This document shows positions 20,339-28,108 of a stretch of 47,071 nt of DNA, one piece after another (the stretch's first letter is position 1; each line of letters begins with the position of its first letter). Source of the stretch: Streptantibioticus silvisoli (lineage in GTDB: Bacteria; Actinomycetota; Actinomycetes; Streptomycetales; Streptomycetaceae); contig NZ_JAAGKO020000060.1 in assembly GCF_027947535.2 (NCBI RefSeq), positions 1 to 47,071 of the forward strand, read 5' to 3'. Under the pieces are notes generated by a model. It ran no database searches. It saw only the letters and a list, made by a program, of their open reading frames with translations, and was not told where the DNA came from. The position numbers and the translations under genes are program-made.

Positions 20339-21795
20339 CCATCCCCGCCCGCCGCACCCCGGGCACCGCCGAGTCCTGCGGTGGTGCCCGGCGGCGCCGG
20401 GTGGTCCGCCGCCGCCGGGATCTCGGCGGGCGGCCGGAGGTTCGGTACGGGGGATCGCCCGGTGCCTGGCCACAGCGGGCCGCCGGCCGGCCCGGTGGTG
20501 CTCGGCGGTACCGGGTCGTACGCCGCTGCCAGGAGGCCGGCGGCCGGCCGGAAGTCCCGCACCGGTGGCTGCCCGGCGTCCGGTCGTACCGCGCCCAGGA
20601 GCGGGTCCGCCGCCATCGGGGTGACCGTCACCGCCGCGCCCGGTCGCGGCACCCGTGCCACCAGCCCGCCGCCCACGTACAGCGCCGCCTGCGCCGGGTG
20701 CCGGCAGGAGACGACCAGGTCGCCCGGCCGCACCCGGTCCAGCGGCACCCGCGGCAGCCCGGACCACCGCTCCCCGCGGGTACGCGGCACCGGTTCGCCC
20801 GCCCGCCGCCGGGCGCCCCGCGCCGGCCGCGAGGAGCCGAACGCGGCCGGTGCCCGCGCGCCCGGGCCGGACGGCTCGTCCAGCCGCGCCGGCGCGAAGT
20901 CCACCGGCCGCGTCCTGGCCCGCGTCGGCCGCGGTGCCCCGCCCGGCGGCTTACCGTCCTCCAGGTCCTTCCCGGCGTCCGGCCGCGCGCGGGCGGCGGC
21001 CGGCGCCCGCCGTCCGGGCGGCTTGTCCTGCTCTGACGCTGCCGGTGTGCCCGACGCGCCCGGCTGGTCGCCGTCCAGCGACGCGATGGTCCGTTCCACC
21101 CGCGCCAGGTCGGCCGTCATCCGGTCGCGGTCGCGCTGCGCCCGCCCGGACAGCTCGCGCACCGACTTCAGCGCCTTCGCCGCCTGCGCCGTGCCCCGGG
21201 TCAGCGCTTTCTCCCCGGACCGCAGCCGGGCGACCGTGACCGCCTGGGCCGCCTCCGCACGGGCCAGCACATGCGCCTGCGACAGCGCCTCCGTCGGATC
21301 GTCCGACAGCAGCAGCCGCGCGTACGGCGAGATCCCGCCGGTGCGGTACTGCTCGCGGGCCAGCGTGCCGATGGCGTCCCGCGCCGCCCGCATCGCCGCC
21401 CGGCGGCCCGTCAGACCGCGCGTCGCCGTGTCGTAGGCCCGCTGACGCTCCGCCAGCTTCCTGCGCGTCCCGTCGTACGCCTCCGTCGCCCGTTCCGTCT
21501 GCCGGTACAGCGTCCGCAACCGCCCGAGCAGCTCCCCGGCGCTCGGCGGGCGGCCGTCCGGGAGGCCGTCGGGGGCGCCGTCCGCGGTGTCGTCCGGTTC
21601 CCCGGCCGGCCCGGCGGTCGCGCCGGCCGCCGCACCGGACGCGGCAGGCGGTACGGCGGCCGGTGCGGCCGGCACCGTCAGCGGCCCGACCGCGGCGAGG
21701 CACACCGCCAGGACGGCGCAGCGGAACGCCCTGCGGCGCCCTTCGCGGCGGGCCGGACGTCGGACGGCGCGGGAAGTCCTGCGGTCGCGGGTCAC
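20314..21795 (-). CDS. NlpC/P60-like coiled-coil protein with substituted catalytic residues
   Basis: A protein of about 493 residues with a Tat/Sec-like signal (Arg-rich start, then AVLAVCLAAVGPLTVP), a long coiled coil (about 85-240) as in RipA-type wall hydrolases, a Pro/Arg-rich linker, and a C-terminal NlpC/P60-type region. In active members the domain reads FDCSG...HVGIYVG...HAPRPG. Here the aligned segments are FGSSRPARG (Ser321 at the Cys position), QAALYVGGG (Gln369 at the His position) and ARVPRPG (Arg at the third position), while RVRPGDLVV and LYVGGGLVARVPRPG keep the fold signature. I infer a pseudo-peptidase, perhaps a regulator or scaffold for other hydrolases. The start is uncertain: GTG 21795 gives a proper signal but is close to GGAGG; the frame is open to 21921. 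The 3' end overlaps the StyA-like gene on the other strand. Confidence 0.7.
   Translation of the reverse strand: MTRDRRTSRAVRRPARREGRRRAFRCAVLAVCLAAVGPLTVPAAPAAVPPAASGAAAGATAGPAGEPDDTADGAPDGLPDGRPPSAGELLGRLRTLYRQTERATEAYDGTRRKLAERQRAYDTATRGLTGRRAAMRAARDAIGTLAREQYRTGGISPYARLLLSDDPTEALSQAHVLARAEAAQAVTVARLRSGEKALTRGTAQAAKALKSVRELSGRAQRDRDRMTADLARVERTIASLDGDQPGASGTPAASEQDKPPGRRAPAAARARPDAGKDLEDGKPPGGAPRPTRARTRPVDFAPARLDEPSGPGARAPAAFGSSRPARGARRRAGEPVPRTRGERWSGLPRVPLDRVRPGDLVVSCRHPAQAALYVGGGLVARVPRPGAAVTVTPMAADPLLGAVRPDAGQPPVRDFRPAAGLLAAAYDPVPPSTTGPAGGPLWPGTGRSPVPNLRPPAEIPAAADHPAPPGTTAGLGGARGAAGGDGQADRLAR
20359..20391 (+). terminator. Hairpin after the StyA-like gene, inside the opposing gene
   Basis: CCGGGCACC at 20359-20367 pairs with GGTGCCCGG at 20383-20391, with further partial pairing inside. 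It begins 20 nt past the StyA-like stop and lies within the coding region of the convergent gene, since the two genes overlap. Confidence 0.55.
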
Positions 21796-22346
21796 GCCTC
21801 CCGATCCTGACAGGCGGTCAGCGATGCGCCAGCGGGGGAGGGATGGACGGGTGAGGGGTCCGGCTTCGCGGGAACGGGTCCACGGGGCCACGGGTGACGG
21901 GGCTGACGGTGAAGGGTCCACACGGGTCCCCGGGTGACGGGCGGGGGCTCAGGGGTGAGGGGTGAGGTCCGGTGGTTGACGGGGGCACGGGTGACGGGTG
22001 CGGGCTCGCGGTTGACGGGGCTACGGGTGACGTTGAGGGCTCAAGGTTGACGGGGGCCACGGGTGACGGAGGGTGCGCTGTTGACGGTGGCTCATGGGTG
22101 CCGGGGTGGGCACGGGGGCGGCGACGACGGTACGGCGTTGTGGCGGCAGGGTGCGATGGCGGCACGGCAACCGCCCGCCCGCCCGGCGCGTTGGCGGCGA
22201 CGACGGCGACGGTGCGGCGTGGCAGCGGTGCCACGGCGCACTGGTGTCACAGCGCACCGGCGGCGCGGCATGACGGGGCTCGGCGCCGTCGCCCGGCCAC
22301 GTCCCGGTGTCGCGGCGGCACCGCTCACCGGCCGGGCGGCTCCCCG
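21796..22346. repeat. Spacer with 35-bp tandem repeats
   Basis: Units beginning GGTTGACGGGG..ACGGGTGACG lie at 21974-22009, 22010-22044, 22045-22079 and, weaker, from 22080. Looser copies (ACGGGTGACGG, GGTCCACGGG) reach back to about 21870. The rest, 22105-22346, is low-complexity G/C sequence. Frames through it give Gly/Asp-rich or Pro-rich runs without a credible start, so I call no gene. Confidence 0.7.
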
Positions 22347-22793
22347 TCAGGCGCCGGCGACCGTCCATGCCACGTCGGGCGGCCGTACCGCCGCGCAGCG
22401 CGGGGAACCGTCGGCGGCGGACAGCCGTATGCGGGTGGTGAGCGGGAGCGCGTCGCGCAGGGCGGTGTCGAGGACCGCGGCGGGGATGTCGGCGAGCCGG
22501 AGCTTGGCCCGGCGGAACATGGTGAAGGCGCCGGCCGGGTCGACGTCGCCCCAGGTGAGGTAGAGGAAGCGGCCGCCGGGGCGGCCGTGGACGTAGGGGC
22601 CGCGGAAGTCCCAGGTGCCGTCGGCGGCCGGGCGCGGGCTCACCCGGAAGGTGAAGACGGCGGCGGGGGCGTCGGCGGGCACCAGGTCCACCGGGTCGGC
22701 GCCGCGCTGGACGCCGACGTGGACGGCCTCGTGGCCGCACCAGCGCAAGCCGGGCAGCGTGTGGCCCTCGACGCGCAGGGTCAGGTCGGTCAT
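22347..22793 (-). CDS. DUF5990-like small protein
   Basis: The 148-residue soluble protein matches what I recall of the DUF5990 family. It shows an N-terminal strand (LTLRVEGHTLPGL), HVGVQRGADPVDLVPAD, a central RGPYVHGRPGGRFLYLTWG and GAFTMFRRAKLRLADIP, and ends CAAVRPPDVAWTV. The function of the family is unknown. The ATG at 22793 has AAAGGGCGG upstream and overlaps the stop of the preceding small gene (ATGA), so the two are co-translated. A start six codons earlier is possible but would lie further inside the upstream gene. Confidence 0.8.
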   Translation of the reverse strand: MTDLTLRVEGHTLPGLRWCGHEAVHVGVQRGADPVDLVPADAPAAVFTFRVSPRPAADGTWDFRGPYVHGRPGGRFLYLTWGDVDPAGAFTMFRRAKLRLADIPAAVLDTALRDALPLTTRIRLSAADGSPRCAAVRPPDVAWTVAGA

Positions 22794-23050
22794 GATCCGC
22801 CCTTTCCCCACGGCCAGCGCGGCCGGGCGACCGCGGGCCCGTCGGGGGCGTAGTCGTACCGCCAGGTGTCGGTTCGGCGGCCGCGCGCCACCGGGGCCAG
22901 CCGGTACACGAGCACGCCGGCGGGCGCGTCGCCGGTGGCCGGCACCGGCACGCGGTAGTACTTGGGCGGTCGGCCGGTGGGTCCCACCAGCACCGCCAGC
23001 ACTCGTCCGTCCAGCGGTCCTCCGACGAACCGCGTCTGCTCGCTTCGCAC
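22790..23050 (-). CDS. Small conserved-looking protein of unknown function
   Basis: The 86-residue frame has good codon bias. It reads TRFVGGPLDGRVLAVLVG, PPKYYRVPVP, GVLVYRLAPV and DTWRYDYAPDGP, a beta-rich pattern with FVGGPLDG-type openings seen in small actinobacterial proteins. I cannot name a family with confidence. The start is GTG 23050. The stop overlaps the ATG of the DUF5990-like gene by 4 nt, which supports translation of both as a unit. Confidence 0.65.
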   Translation of the reverse strand: MRSEQTRFVGGPLDGRVLAVLVGPTGRPPKYYRVPVPATGDAPAGVLVYRLAPVARGRRTDTWRYDYAPDGPAVARPRWPWGKGGS

Positions 23051-23282
23051 GCCCTCAGCATGGCACCCGCCACCGACAACGGCCCACGCCGGGCACCCGG
23101 CCCACCCCGGCCGCCGGTTCCGCCCGCCCCGGCCCCCGGTTCCGCCCGCCCCGACCGACCCGCGCGCCACGATCCCGGCGCCGTCCGCACCACAGCCGTC
23201 CGGCCGCACCGCCAGCTCACCCACCCGCACCGCTGGCCAGGCCCACGCGCCGCCGGCCCGAGCCCGGTACCGCCGTCCGGCC

Positions 23283-23382
23283 GCACCGTCGGCCCCCCAC
23301 GGCACCGTCGGCCCACCCGCACCGTCGGCCCCCCGCACCGTCGGCCCCCCGCACCGTCGGCCCCCCGCACCGCCATCCGCCC
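23283..23382 (-). repeat. 16-17-bp tandem repeats between TetR and the small-gene pair
   Basis: GCACCGTCGGCCCCCC recurs at about 23283, 23302, 23319, 23335 and 23351, with a diverged sixth copy at about 23367. It lies in the 340-bp spacer downstream of the TetR stop; the rest of the spacer (23051-23282) is C/G-rich with GGTTCCGCCCGCCCC repeats. I see no gene here. Confidence 0.7.
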
Positions 23383-23390
23383 CCCGCGCC

Positions 23391-24227
23391 CTACCCCACG
23401 AGCCGTGCGGCGACCTCCGCCGTCGCCGGGTCGTCGGCCGCGGCGGCGGTGATGACGGCGACGAACTGGTTGACGAGCCAGCCGCGCAGTTCCTGGGCCG
23501 GCGGGGTGCGGCCCTCGTCGAGCCAGATGAGGGAGACCGCCTCGACGGCCGCGATCCAGGAGCGCACGGCCATCCGCAGCCGCAGCGAGGGCGCGGTCTC
23601 CTCCAGGTGGACGAGGACCTGCTCGGCGGCGCCGCGGCGGACCCCGTCGATGATGGCGCTGGTGCGGCTGGTCTCCGTGACGCAGCCGCCGCGCACCAGC
23701 GCGGAGAAGCCGGCGTCGTGTTCGGCGACGAAGGCCAGGTAGCGGTCGAGCACGTTGGACAGCCGGCCGGCCGGGGTGCCGGTGGGCGGCTCGACGAAGC
23801 AGGCCAGCAGTTGTTCGGCGGCGCTGCGCAGCGCCGCCTCGTAGATCTGCTGCCGTCCGCCGGGGAAGTAGCGGTAGACCAGCGGGCGGGAGGCGCCGGC
23901 GGCCCGCGCGATGTCGTCGACGGAGACGTCCTCGGGGGAGCGGTGGCCGAACCGGTCGAGCGCGGCGTCCAGCAGTTGGCGCCGGCGTTCCTCCACCGGC
24001 AGCCTGCGGTACCCGCCGCTGTCCCGCGTCCCGCCGGACCCCGGCCTCCCGCCGGCCTCCCGCGCGCCCCCGGCAACCGGCTTTCCGCCGACGCCCTGCC
24101 TTCCGCCGGACCCCGGCCTCCCGCCCGAACTCCCGTCGCGCGCGGGCGCGTTGTTCCCCGTGACCGGGCCGGTGCCGCCCGGTGGTCCCTCCGCGTTTCC
24201 GCGCGGTTCGGCGGCTCGGCTCCCCAT
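23391..24227 (-). CDS. TetR-family regulator with Gly-rich N-terminal extension
   Basis: The 278-residue protein has the TetR HTH at about 75-120: ERRRQLLDAALDRFG, VSVDDIARAAGASRPLVYRYF, then a helical ligand-binding domain. The first 70 residues form an unusual Gly/Arg-rich tail with repeats (RPGSGG, GGKPVAGG, GGRPGSGG) not found in typical 190-220-residue TetR proteins. A later start just before YRRLPVEERRR would give a standard size, but no better start codon with a ribosome site is seen there. It lies 38 bp downstream of the AurF-like gene on the same strand and probably shares its transcript. It is the best candidate to control the divergent diiron genes. Confidence 0.88.
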   Translation of the reverse strand: MGSRAAEPRGNAEGPPGGTGPVTGNNAPARDGSSGGRPGSGGRQGVGGKPVAGGAREAGGRPGSGGTRDSGGYRRLPVEERRRQLLDAALDRFGHRSPEDVSVDDIARAAGASRPLVYRYFPGGRQQIYEAALRSAAEQLLACFVEPPTGTPAGRLSNVLDRYLAFVAEHDAGFSALVRGGCVTETSRTSAIIDGVRRGAAEQVLVHLEETAPSLRLRMAVRSWIAAVEAVSLIWLDEGRTPPAQELRGWLVNQFVAVITAAAADDPATAEVAARLVG

Positions 24228-24265
24228 GCGGGGCAGCCTAACCGCCGTGCCGGGCGGGGCACCGG

Positions 24266-25162
24266 TCAACCGAGCAGGCCGGAACTGACCCAGAGGCGGC
24301 GGCCGGGGCCGCGCAGCACGCCGGTCTCGTCGAGGAAGTCGGTCAGCCGCTGGGCGGAGCGCTTCATCACCTCGCGGCGGTGCGGGCTGTCGCGGGCGGC
24401 GCGCATCGCGAGTCGCGGGTCGAGCCCGACGGACTCGTAGACCTTGGGGCCGATGAGCGAGGCGGCGACCACCCGGGCGGTCTCGCCGGACATCACCCGG
24501 GTCAGGCCCTTCTCCCAGGCCGGTGCGGAGACCATCTGGCGGCGCAACTCCTCGCGGGCGTACCGCACGTGGCGGGCCTCCTCGACCACGTGGATGCGGG
24601 TCACGCCGCGTACCAGCGGCTGGACGCGCTCGTCGGGGAAGGTCTGGCGCTGCATCCAGTCGAGGATCTCCTCGACCAGCAGGGTCGCGGTGAAGGCGCC
24701 GGGCGTGGTGGAGACGGTCTTCATCAGCCGGGCCAGGCCGTGGTGCAGCGGGCTGGGCCGGTAGACCGGGGTGCCGGACTTGCGGATCAGCCGGGCGAAC
24801 ATCATCGAGTGCCGGCATTCGTCGGCGACCTCGGTCAGCGCGTACCGCACGTGGTCGCTGGTCGGGTCGAGGTCGTAGATGTGCCGGGCCAGCAGCTGGA
24901 GCAGGATCGTCTCGAACCAGATGCCCACCGAGGCCAGCGACGCCGACTCGTGCCGGCTCAGTTCGATCTGCTGCTCCAGCGACATCTGCCGCCACAGCGG
25001 GGTGTCGTAGAGCGAGAGCAGTTCCGGCGGCCAGAACCACAGGCCGTCCTCGAACGGCGCGTCCCAGTCCAGTTCGGTGTCGGGGTCGAAGGAGTGCTTG
25101 GCGGATGCCTCCAGCAACCGGGCCGCGACCTCTTCGCGTTCCTTGATCTTCAGTGGCGTCAT
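24266..25162 (-). CDS. AurF-like diiron oxygenase
   Basis: The 298-residue helical protein has the carboxylate-bridged diiron signature of the AurF/CmlI N-oxygenase family: Glu84 (IWFETILLQ), E115xxRH118 (EVADECRHSMMF), Glu164 (LLVEEILDW) and E195xxRH198 (HVVEEARHVRY). AurF oxidises aryl-amines to nitro groups using O2. The substrate here cannot be read, and there is no biosynthetic cluster around it, so an oxidative or fatty-acyl role is equally possible. The ATG has AAGGGGG 7 nt upstream and a TTGACG-17-TCTCAT promoter. It is divergent from a second diiron protein and upstream of the TetR gene. Confidence 0.88.
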   Translation of the reverse strand: MTPLKIKEREEVAARLLEASAKHSFDPDTELDWDAPFEDGLWFWPPELLSLYDTPLWRQMSLEQQIELSRHESASLASVGIWFETILLQLLARHIYDLDPTSDHVRYALTEVADECRHSMMFARLIRKSGTPVYRPSPLHHGLARLMKTVSTTPGAFTATLLVEEILDWMQRQTFPDERVQPLVRGVTRIHVVEEARHVRYAREELRRQMVSAPAWEKGLTRVMSGETARVVAASLIGPKVYESVGLDPRLAMRAARDSPHRREVMKRSAQRLTDFLDETGVLRGPGRRLWVSSGLLG

Positions 25163-25199
25163 TCGACTGCCCCCTTGGGGTTACCGGCGGTCACCCCGC

Positions 25200-25221
25200 T
25201 TATGAGACTCTTTGTCAGTAA
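25200..25221. promoter_or_regulatory. Possible TetR operator overlapping the AurF-like promoter
   Basis: TTATGA at 25200-25205 and TCAGTAA at 25215-25221 form an imperfect dyad with 9 nt between. It covers the -10 hexamer of the minus-strand promoter, a usual place for TetR repressors. The symmetry is incomplete. Confidence 0.35.
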
Positions 25222-25230
25222 CGACGTCAA
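25202..25230 (-). promoter_or_regulatory. Promoter of the AurF-like gene
   Basis: On the minus strand TTGACG (25225-25230), a 17-bp spacer and TCTCAT (25202-25207) precede the ATG at 25162 by about 40 nt. On the plus strand TTGACT at 25247-25252 may be the -35 of the divergent gene, without a good -10. Confidence 0.55.
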
Positions 25231-25355
25231 GCCCTCCGCCGGCTTGTTGACTCACCGGTAACGTCCGTGTGACGCTGCCGGGGAGCCGTCAGGCGGCGGG
25301 AACGACCGCGCCGGACCGCCCGCACCCGAGCCACAGCACCGCTGAGGAGCCGCCG

Positions 25356-26462
25356 GTGTCCAGCCACGACCGTTACGCCATCGCCCCCGGAGCACCCGAC
25401 TGGGCCGTCCCGGCCGCCGGGAACGCCCGCTTCAGCTGGGAGTACGACGACGGGCGCGACCGCCTGCTCGCCCTGTACCAGAAGGGCAAGGACAAGCAGT
25501 GGGACGGCGCCCGGCGCATCGACTGGGACATCGAGGTCGACCCCTACGACCCGCTGGGCGTGCCCGACGAGAACCTCACGCTGTACGGCACCCGTTACTG
25601 GTCGGCGATGACCGAGGCCGACCGGCGCGAACTGCGCCGGCACTACGCCTCCTGGCAGTTCAGCCAGTTCCTGCACGGTGAGCAGGGCGCGATGATCTGC
25701 GCCGCCCGCATCGTGGAGAGCGCCCCGGACCTGGACGCGAAGTTCTACTCCGCCACCCAGACCATGGACGAGGCACGGCACGCCGAGATCTACGGGCGCT
25801 TCCTGCACGAGAAGGTCGGGATGCTCTACCCGGTCAACGACAACCTCCAGTCGCTGCTGGGCGACACGTTGCGCGACTCGCGCTGGGACATGCCCTACCT
25901 CGGCATGCAGGTGCTCATCGAGGGCCTCGCGCTGGCCGCGTTCGGGATGCTGCGCGACACCACGCGCAAGCCGCTGCCGCAGCAGATCCTGTCCTACGTC
26001 ATGCAGGACGAGGCCCGGCACGTCGCCTTCGGGCGGATGGCGCTGCGCGACTACTACCGGCAGCTGTCCGACGCCGAACTGCGCGAGCGCGAGGAGTTCG
26101 TCATCGAGGGCTGCTACCTGATGCGCGACCGGCTGCGCGGCGCCGAGGTGCTGGAGAACTTCGGCATCGGCGCCCGCGAGGCCGGCGAACTCAGCGAGCA
26201 GTCGCAGTACCTGACGATGTTCCGCGCGCTGCTGTTCAGCCGGATCGTGCCGTGCGTGAAGGACATCGGCCTGTGGGGCCCGCGCCTGCAACGCGCCTAC
26301 GTCGACATGGGCGTCTTCGACCTGGGCGACTCCAACCTCGACCAGCTGATGGCCCAGGACGAGGAGATCGCCGAACGGCTCGACGCCCGCCGCTTCGCCG
26401 CCGAGGAGGCCGCCCGCACCGAGGAGGTCGCCACCGCGATCCGCGACGGCGCCCAGGACTGA
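25356..26462 (+). CDS. Ferritin-like diiron protein
   Basis: The 368-residue protein has a ferritin-like/ribonucleotide-reductase-small-subunit-type diiron site: Glu109 (FLHGEQGAM), E139xxRH142 (TMDEARHAEIYG), Glu189 (VLIEGLALAAFGML) and E219xxRH222 (MQDEARHVAFG). The motif order is that of diiron oxidases or oxygenases. The exact reaction is unknown. The GTG at 25356 is chosen because GAGGAG lies 6 nt upstream; the frame opens at 25269. It is divergent from the AurF-like gene, so two different diiron proteins share one control region, which suggests a joint oxidation step or a common stress signal. Confidence 0.88.
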   Translation: MSSHDRYAIAPGAPDWAVPAAGNARFSWEYDDGRDRLLALYQKGKDKQWDGARRIDWDIEVDPYDPLGVPDENLTLYGTRYWSAMTEADRRELRRHYASWQFSQFLHGEQGAMICAARIVESAPDLDAKFYSATQTMDEARHAEIYGRFLHEKVGMLYPVNDNLQSLLGDTLRDSRWDMPYLGMQVLIEGLALAAFGMLRDTTRKPLPQQILSYVMQDEARHVAFGRMALRDYYRQLSDAELREREEFVIEGCYLMRDRLRGAEVLENFGIGAREAGELSEQSQYLTMFRALLFSRIVPCVKDIGLWGPRLQRAYVDMGVFDLGDSNLDQLMAQDEEIAERLDARRFAAEEAARTEEVATAIRDGAQD

Positions 26463-26658
26463 CCCCGGCCGTCCTCCGTTCCCCGTTCTTCGTCCTCCGC
26501 CGACCCCGGACGCGCCGCCGGCCCCCCCGCCGTTCCCGCTGCGGCGCGCCCCGTCCGCGGACCGGCCGCGCCGAATCCGGTGGCCACTTCGGCGGCGGCG
26601 GCCGTCACCCGTACGGCGGCCGGGCCGCCGGGGCCGGCCGGCTGCCACGGTGTGCGGC

Positions 26659-27819
26659 ATGACCCGACGCGAAGCCCTCGCCACCCGCGCCGTGCACGCC
26701 GGCCGCGACGACCTCACCGACCTCGGCCTGCACGCGCCGCCGCTCGACCTGTCGACCACCTACCCCTCGCGCGACAGCCTGGAGGAGGCCCGGCGGCTGG
26801 ACGTGCTCGCCACCGGTGAGATGCCGCCCGGGCCGCCGGTCTACGGCCGGGCCGGCAACCCCACGGTCGCCCGGTTCGAGACCGCGCTGGCCGAACTGGA
26901 GGGCTGCGAGGCCGCGGTGGCGTTCGCCAGCGGCATGGCCGCGCTGACCGCCTGCCTGCTCGCCGCCGTCGCGGCCGGCCGCCCGCACGTCGTCGCGGTC
27001 CGCCCGCTGTACGGCACCAGCGACCACCTGCTCTCCTCCGGCCTGCTCGGCACCGAGGTCACCTGGGCCGAACCCGGCAAGGTCGCCCCCTCGCTGCGCG
27101 CCGACACCGGACTCGTGCTGGTCGAGACGCCCGCCAACCCCACGCTCACCGAGGTCGACCTGCGGGCGCTGGCCGACGAGTGCGGCGACGTGCCGCTGCT
27201 GGCCGACAACACCTTCGCCACGCCCGTCCTCCAGCGCCCGGCCGAGCACGGCGCCCGGATGGTGCTGCACAGCGCCACGAAGTTCCTCGGCGGCCACGGC
27301 GACGTGCTCGGCGGGGTGGTGGCCTGCGACGAGTCCCGCGCCCGCACGCTGCGCCAACTGCGGTTCGTCACCGGCGCGGTGCTGCACCCGCTCGCCGGGT
27401 ACCTGCTGCTGCGCGGCCTGGCCACCCTGCCGCTGCGGGTCCGCGCCGCGTCCGCCACCGCCGGGGAACTCGCCGCCCGGCTCGCCGCCCACCCCCGCGT
27501 CACCCGCGTCTTCCACCCCACCGTCCGGCCGCGCCCCGCCGGGCAGATGGAGACCGGCGGACCGGTGCTGGCGTTCGAGACCGACGGCGATCCGCACGCG
27601 CTGATCGCGGCGGTACGGCTGATCACCCCGGCCGTCAGCCTGGGCAGCACCGACACCCTCATCCAGCACCCGGCGTCCATCAGCCACCGCATCATGGACC
27701 CCGAGGACCGCACCGCGACCGGCATCAGCGACCGCCTGCTGCGCCTGTCGGCCGGCCTGGAGGACGTGGACGACCTGTGGGCCGACCTCAGCCGGGCGCT
27801 CGACGCGGCGGCACGGTAG
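26659..27819 (+). CDS. Trans-sulfuration family PLP enzyme (cystathionine synthase/lyase type)
   Basis: The 386-residue PLP enzyme is of the Cys/Met metabolism family. Signatures: TRAVHAGRDD at the N-terminus, PPVYGRAGNPTVARFE, AFASGMAAL (phosphate contact), LVETPANPTL, LLADNTFATP (Asp that pairs with the PLP nitrogen) and the Schiff-base lysine Lys208 in HSATKFLGGHGD. The C-terminal SLGSTDTLIQHPAS is typical. Cystathionine gamma-synthase, gamma-lyase and methionine gamma-lyase cannot be separated by eye. GTG 26650 is an alternative start three codons earlier; neither has a strong ribosome site. It lies 196 bp after the ferritin-like gene on the same strand and may be independent of it. Confidence 0.9.
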   Translation: MTRREALATRAVHAGRDDLTDLGLHAPPLDLSTTYPSRDSLEEARRLDVLATGEMPPGPPVYGRAGNPTVARFETALAELEGCEAAVAFASGMAALTACLLAAVAAGRPHVVAVRPLYGTSDHLLSSGLLGTEVTWAEPGKVAPSLRADTGLVLVETPANPTLTEVDLRALADECGDVPLLADNTFATPVLQRPAEHGARMVLHSATKFLGGHGDVLGGVVACDESRARTLRQLRFVTGAVLHPLAGYLLLRGLATLPLRVRAASATAGELAARLAAHPRVTRVFHPTVRPRPAGQMETGGPVLAFETDGDPHALIAAVRLITPAVSLGSTDTLIQHPASISHRIMDPEDRTATGISDRLLRLSAGLEDVDDLWADLSRALDAAAR

Positions 27820-27946
27820 GGCGGTCGGCGCGGAAGCGTGACAGGGCGGCGGCGCGACAGAGGTGGGCGCGGCGGCGCGACAGGGCGGTCGGCGCGGAAG
27901 CGCGACAGGGCGGCGGCGCGACAGGGGTGGGCGCGGCGGCGCGACA
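27819..27946 (+). repeat. 64-bp perfect-length tandem duplication
   Basis: Two adjacent 64-bp copies, 27819-27882 and 27883-27946, differ at two positions. Each contains smaller GCGACAGGGCGG units. The first copy starts at the last base of the PLP-enzyme stop codon. The following 27947-28108 is rich in CGTCACCGC and CGTCAACCGC words, with no gene. Confidence 0.85.
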
Positions 27947-28108
27947 GGGCCGTCAGGCGTTCCGCGGGCGATCGGGCCGCCACCGCCCCGCCGGCCGTCA
28001 CCGCGCCGTCAGCAGTCAGCCGCCCCCTCAGCCGTCACCACCGCGTCAGCCGGTCACCGCCCCGCCCTCGCCCCCGTCAACCGCGCCGCTCGTCAACCGC
28101 ACCGCCCG

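Noticed and set aside
21974-22104. The 35-bp repeats as a CRISPR array
   Set aside because: Units abut directly with no unique spacers, and there are no cas genes.
24266-26462. Diiron genes as part of a nitro-compound biosynthetic cluster
   Set aside because: No PKS, NRPS, tailoring or resistance genes are adjacent, so an aurF-like family match alone does not support it.
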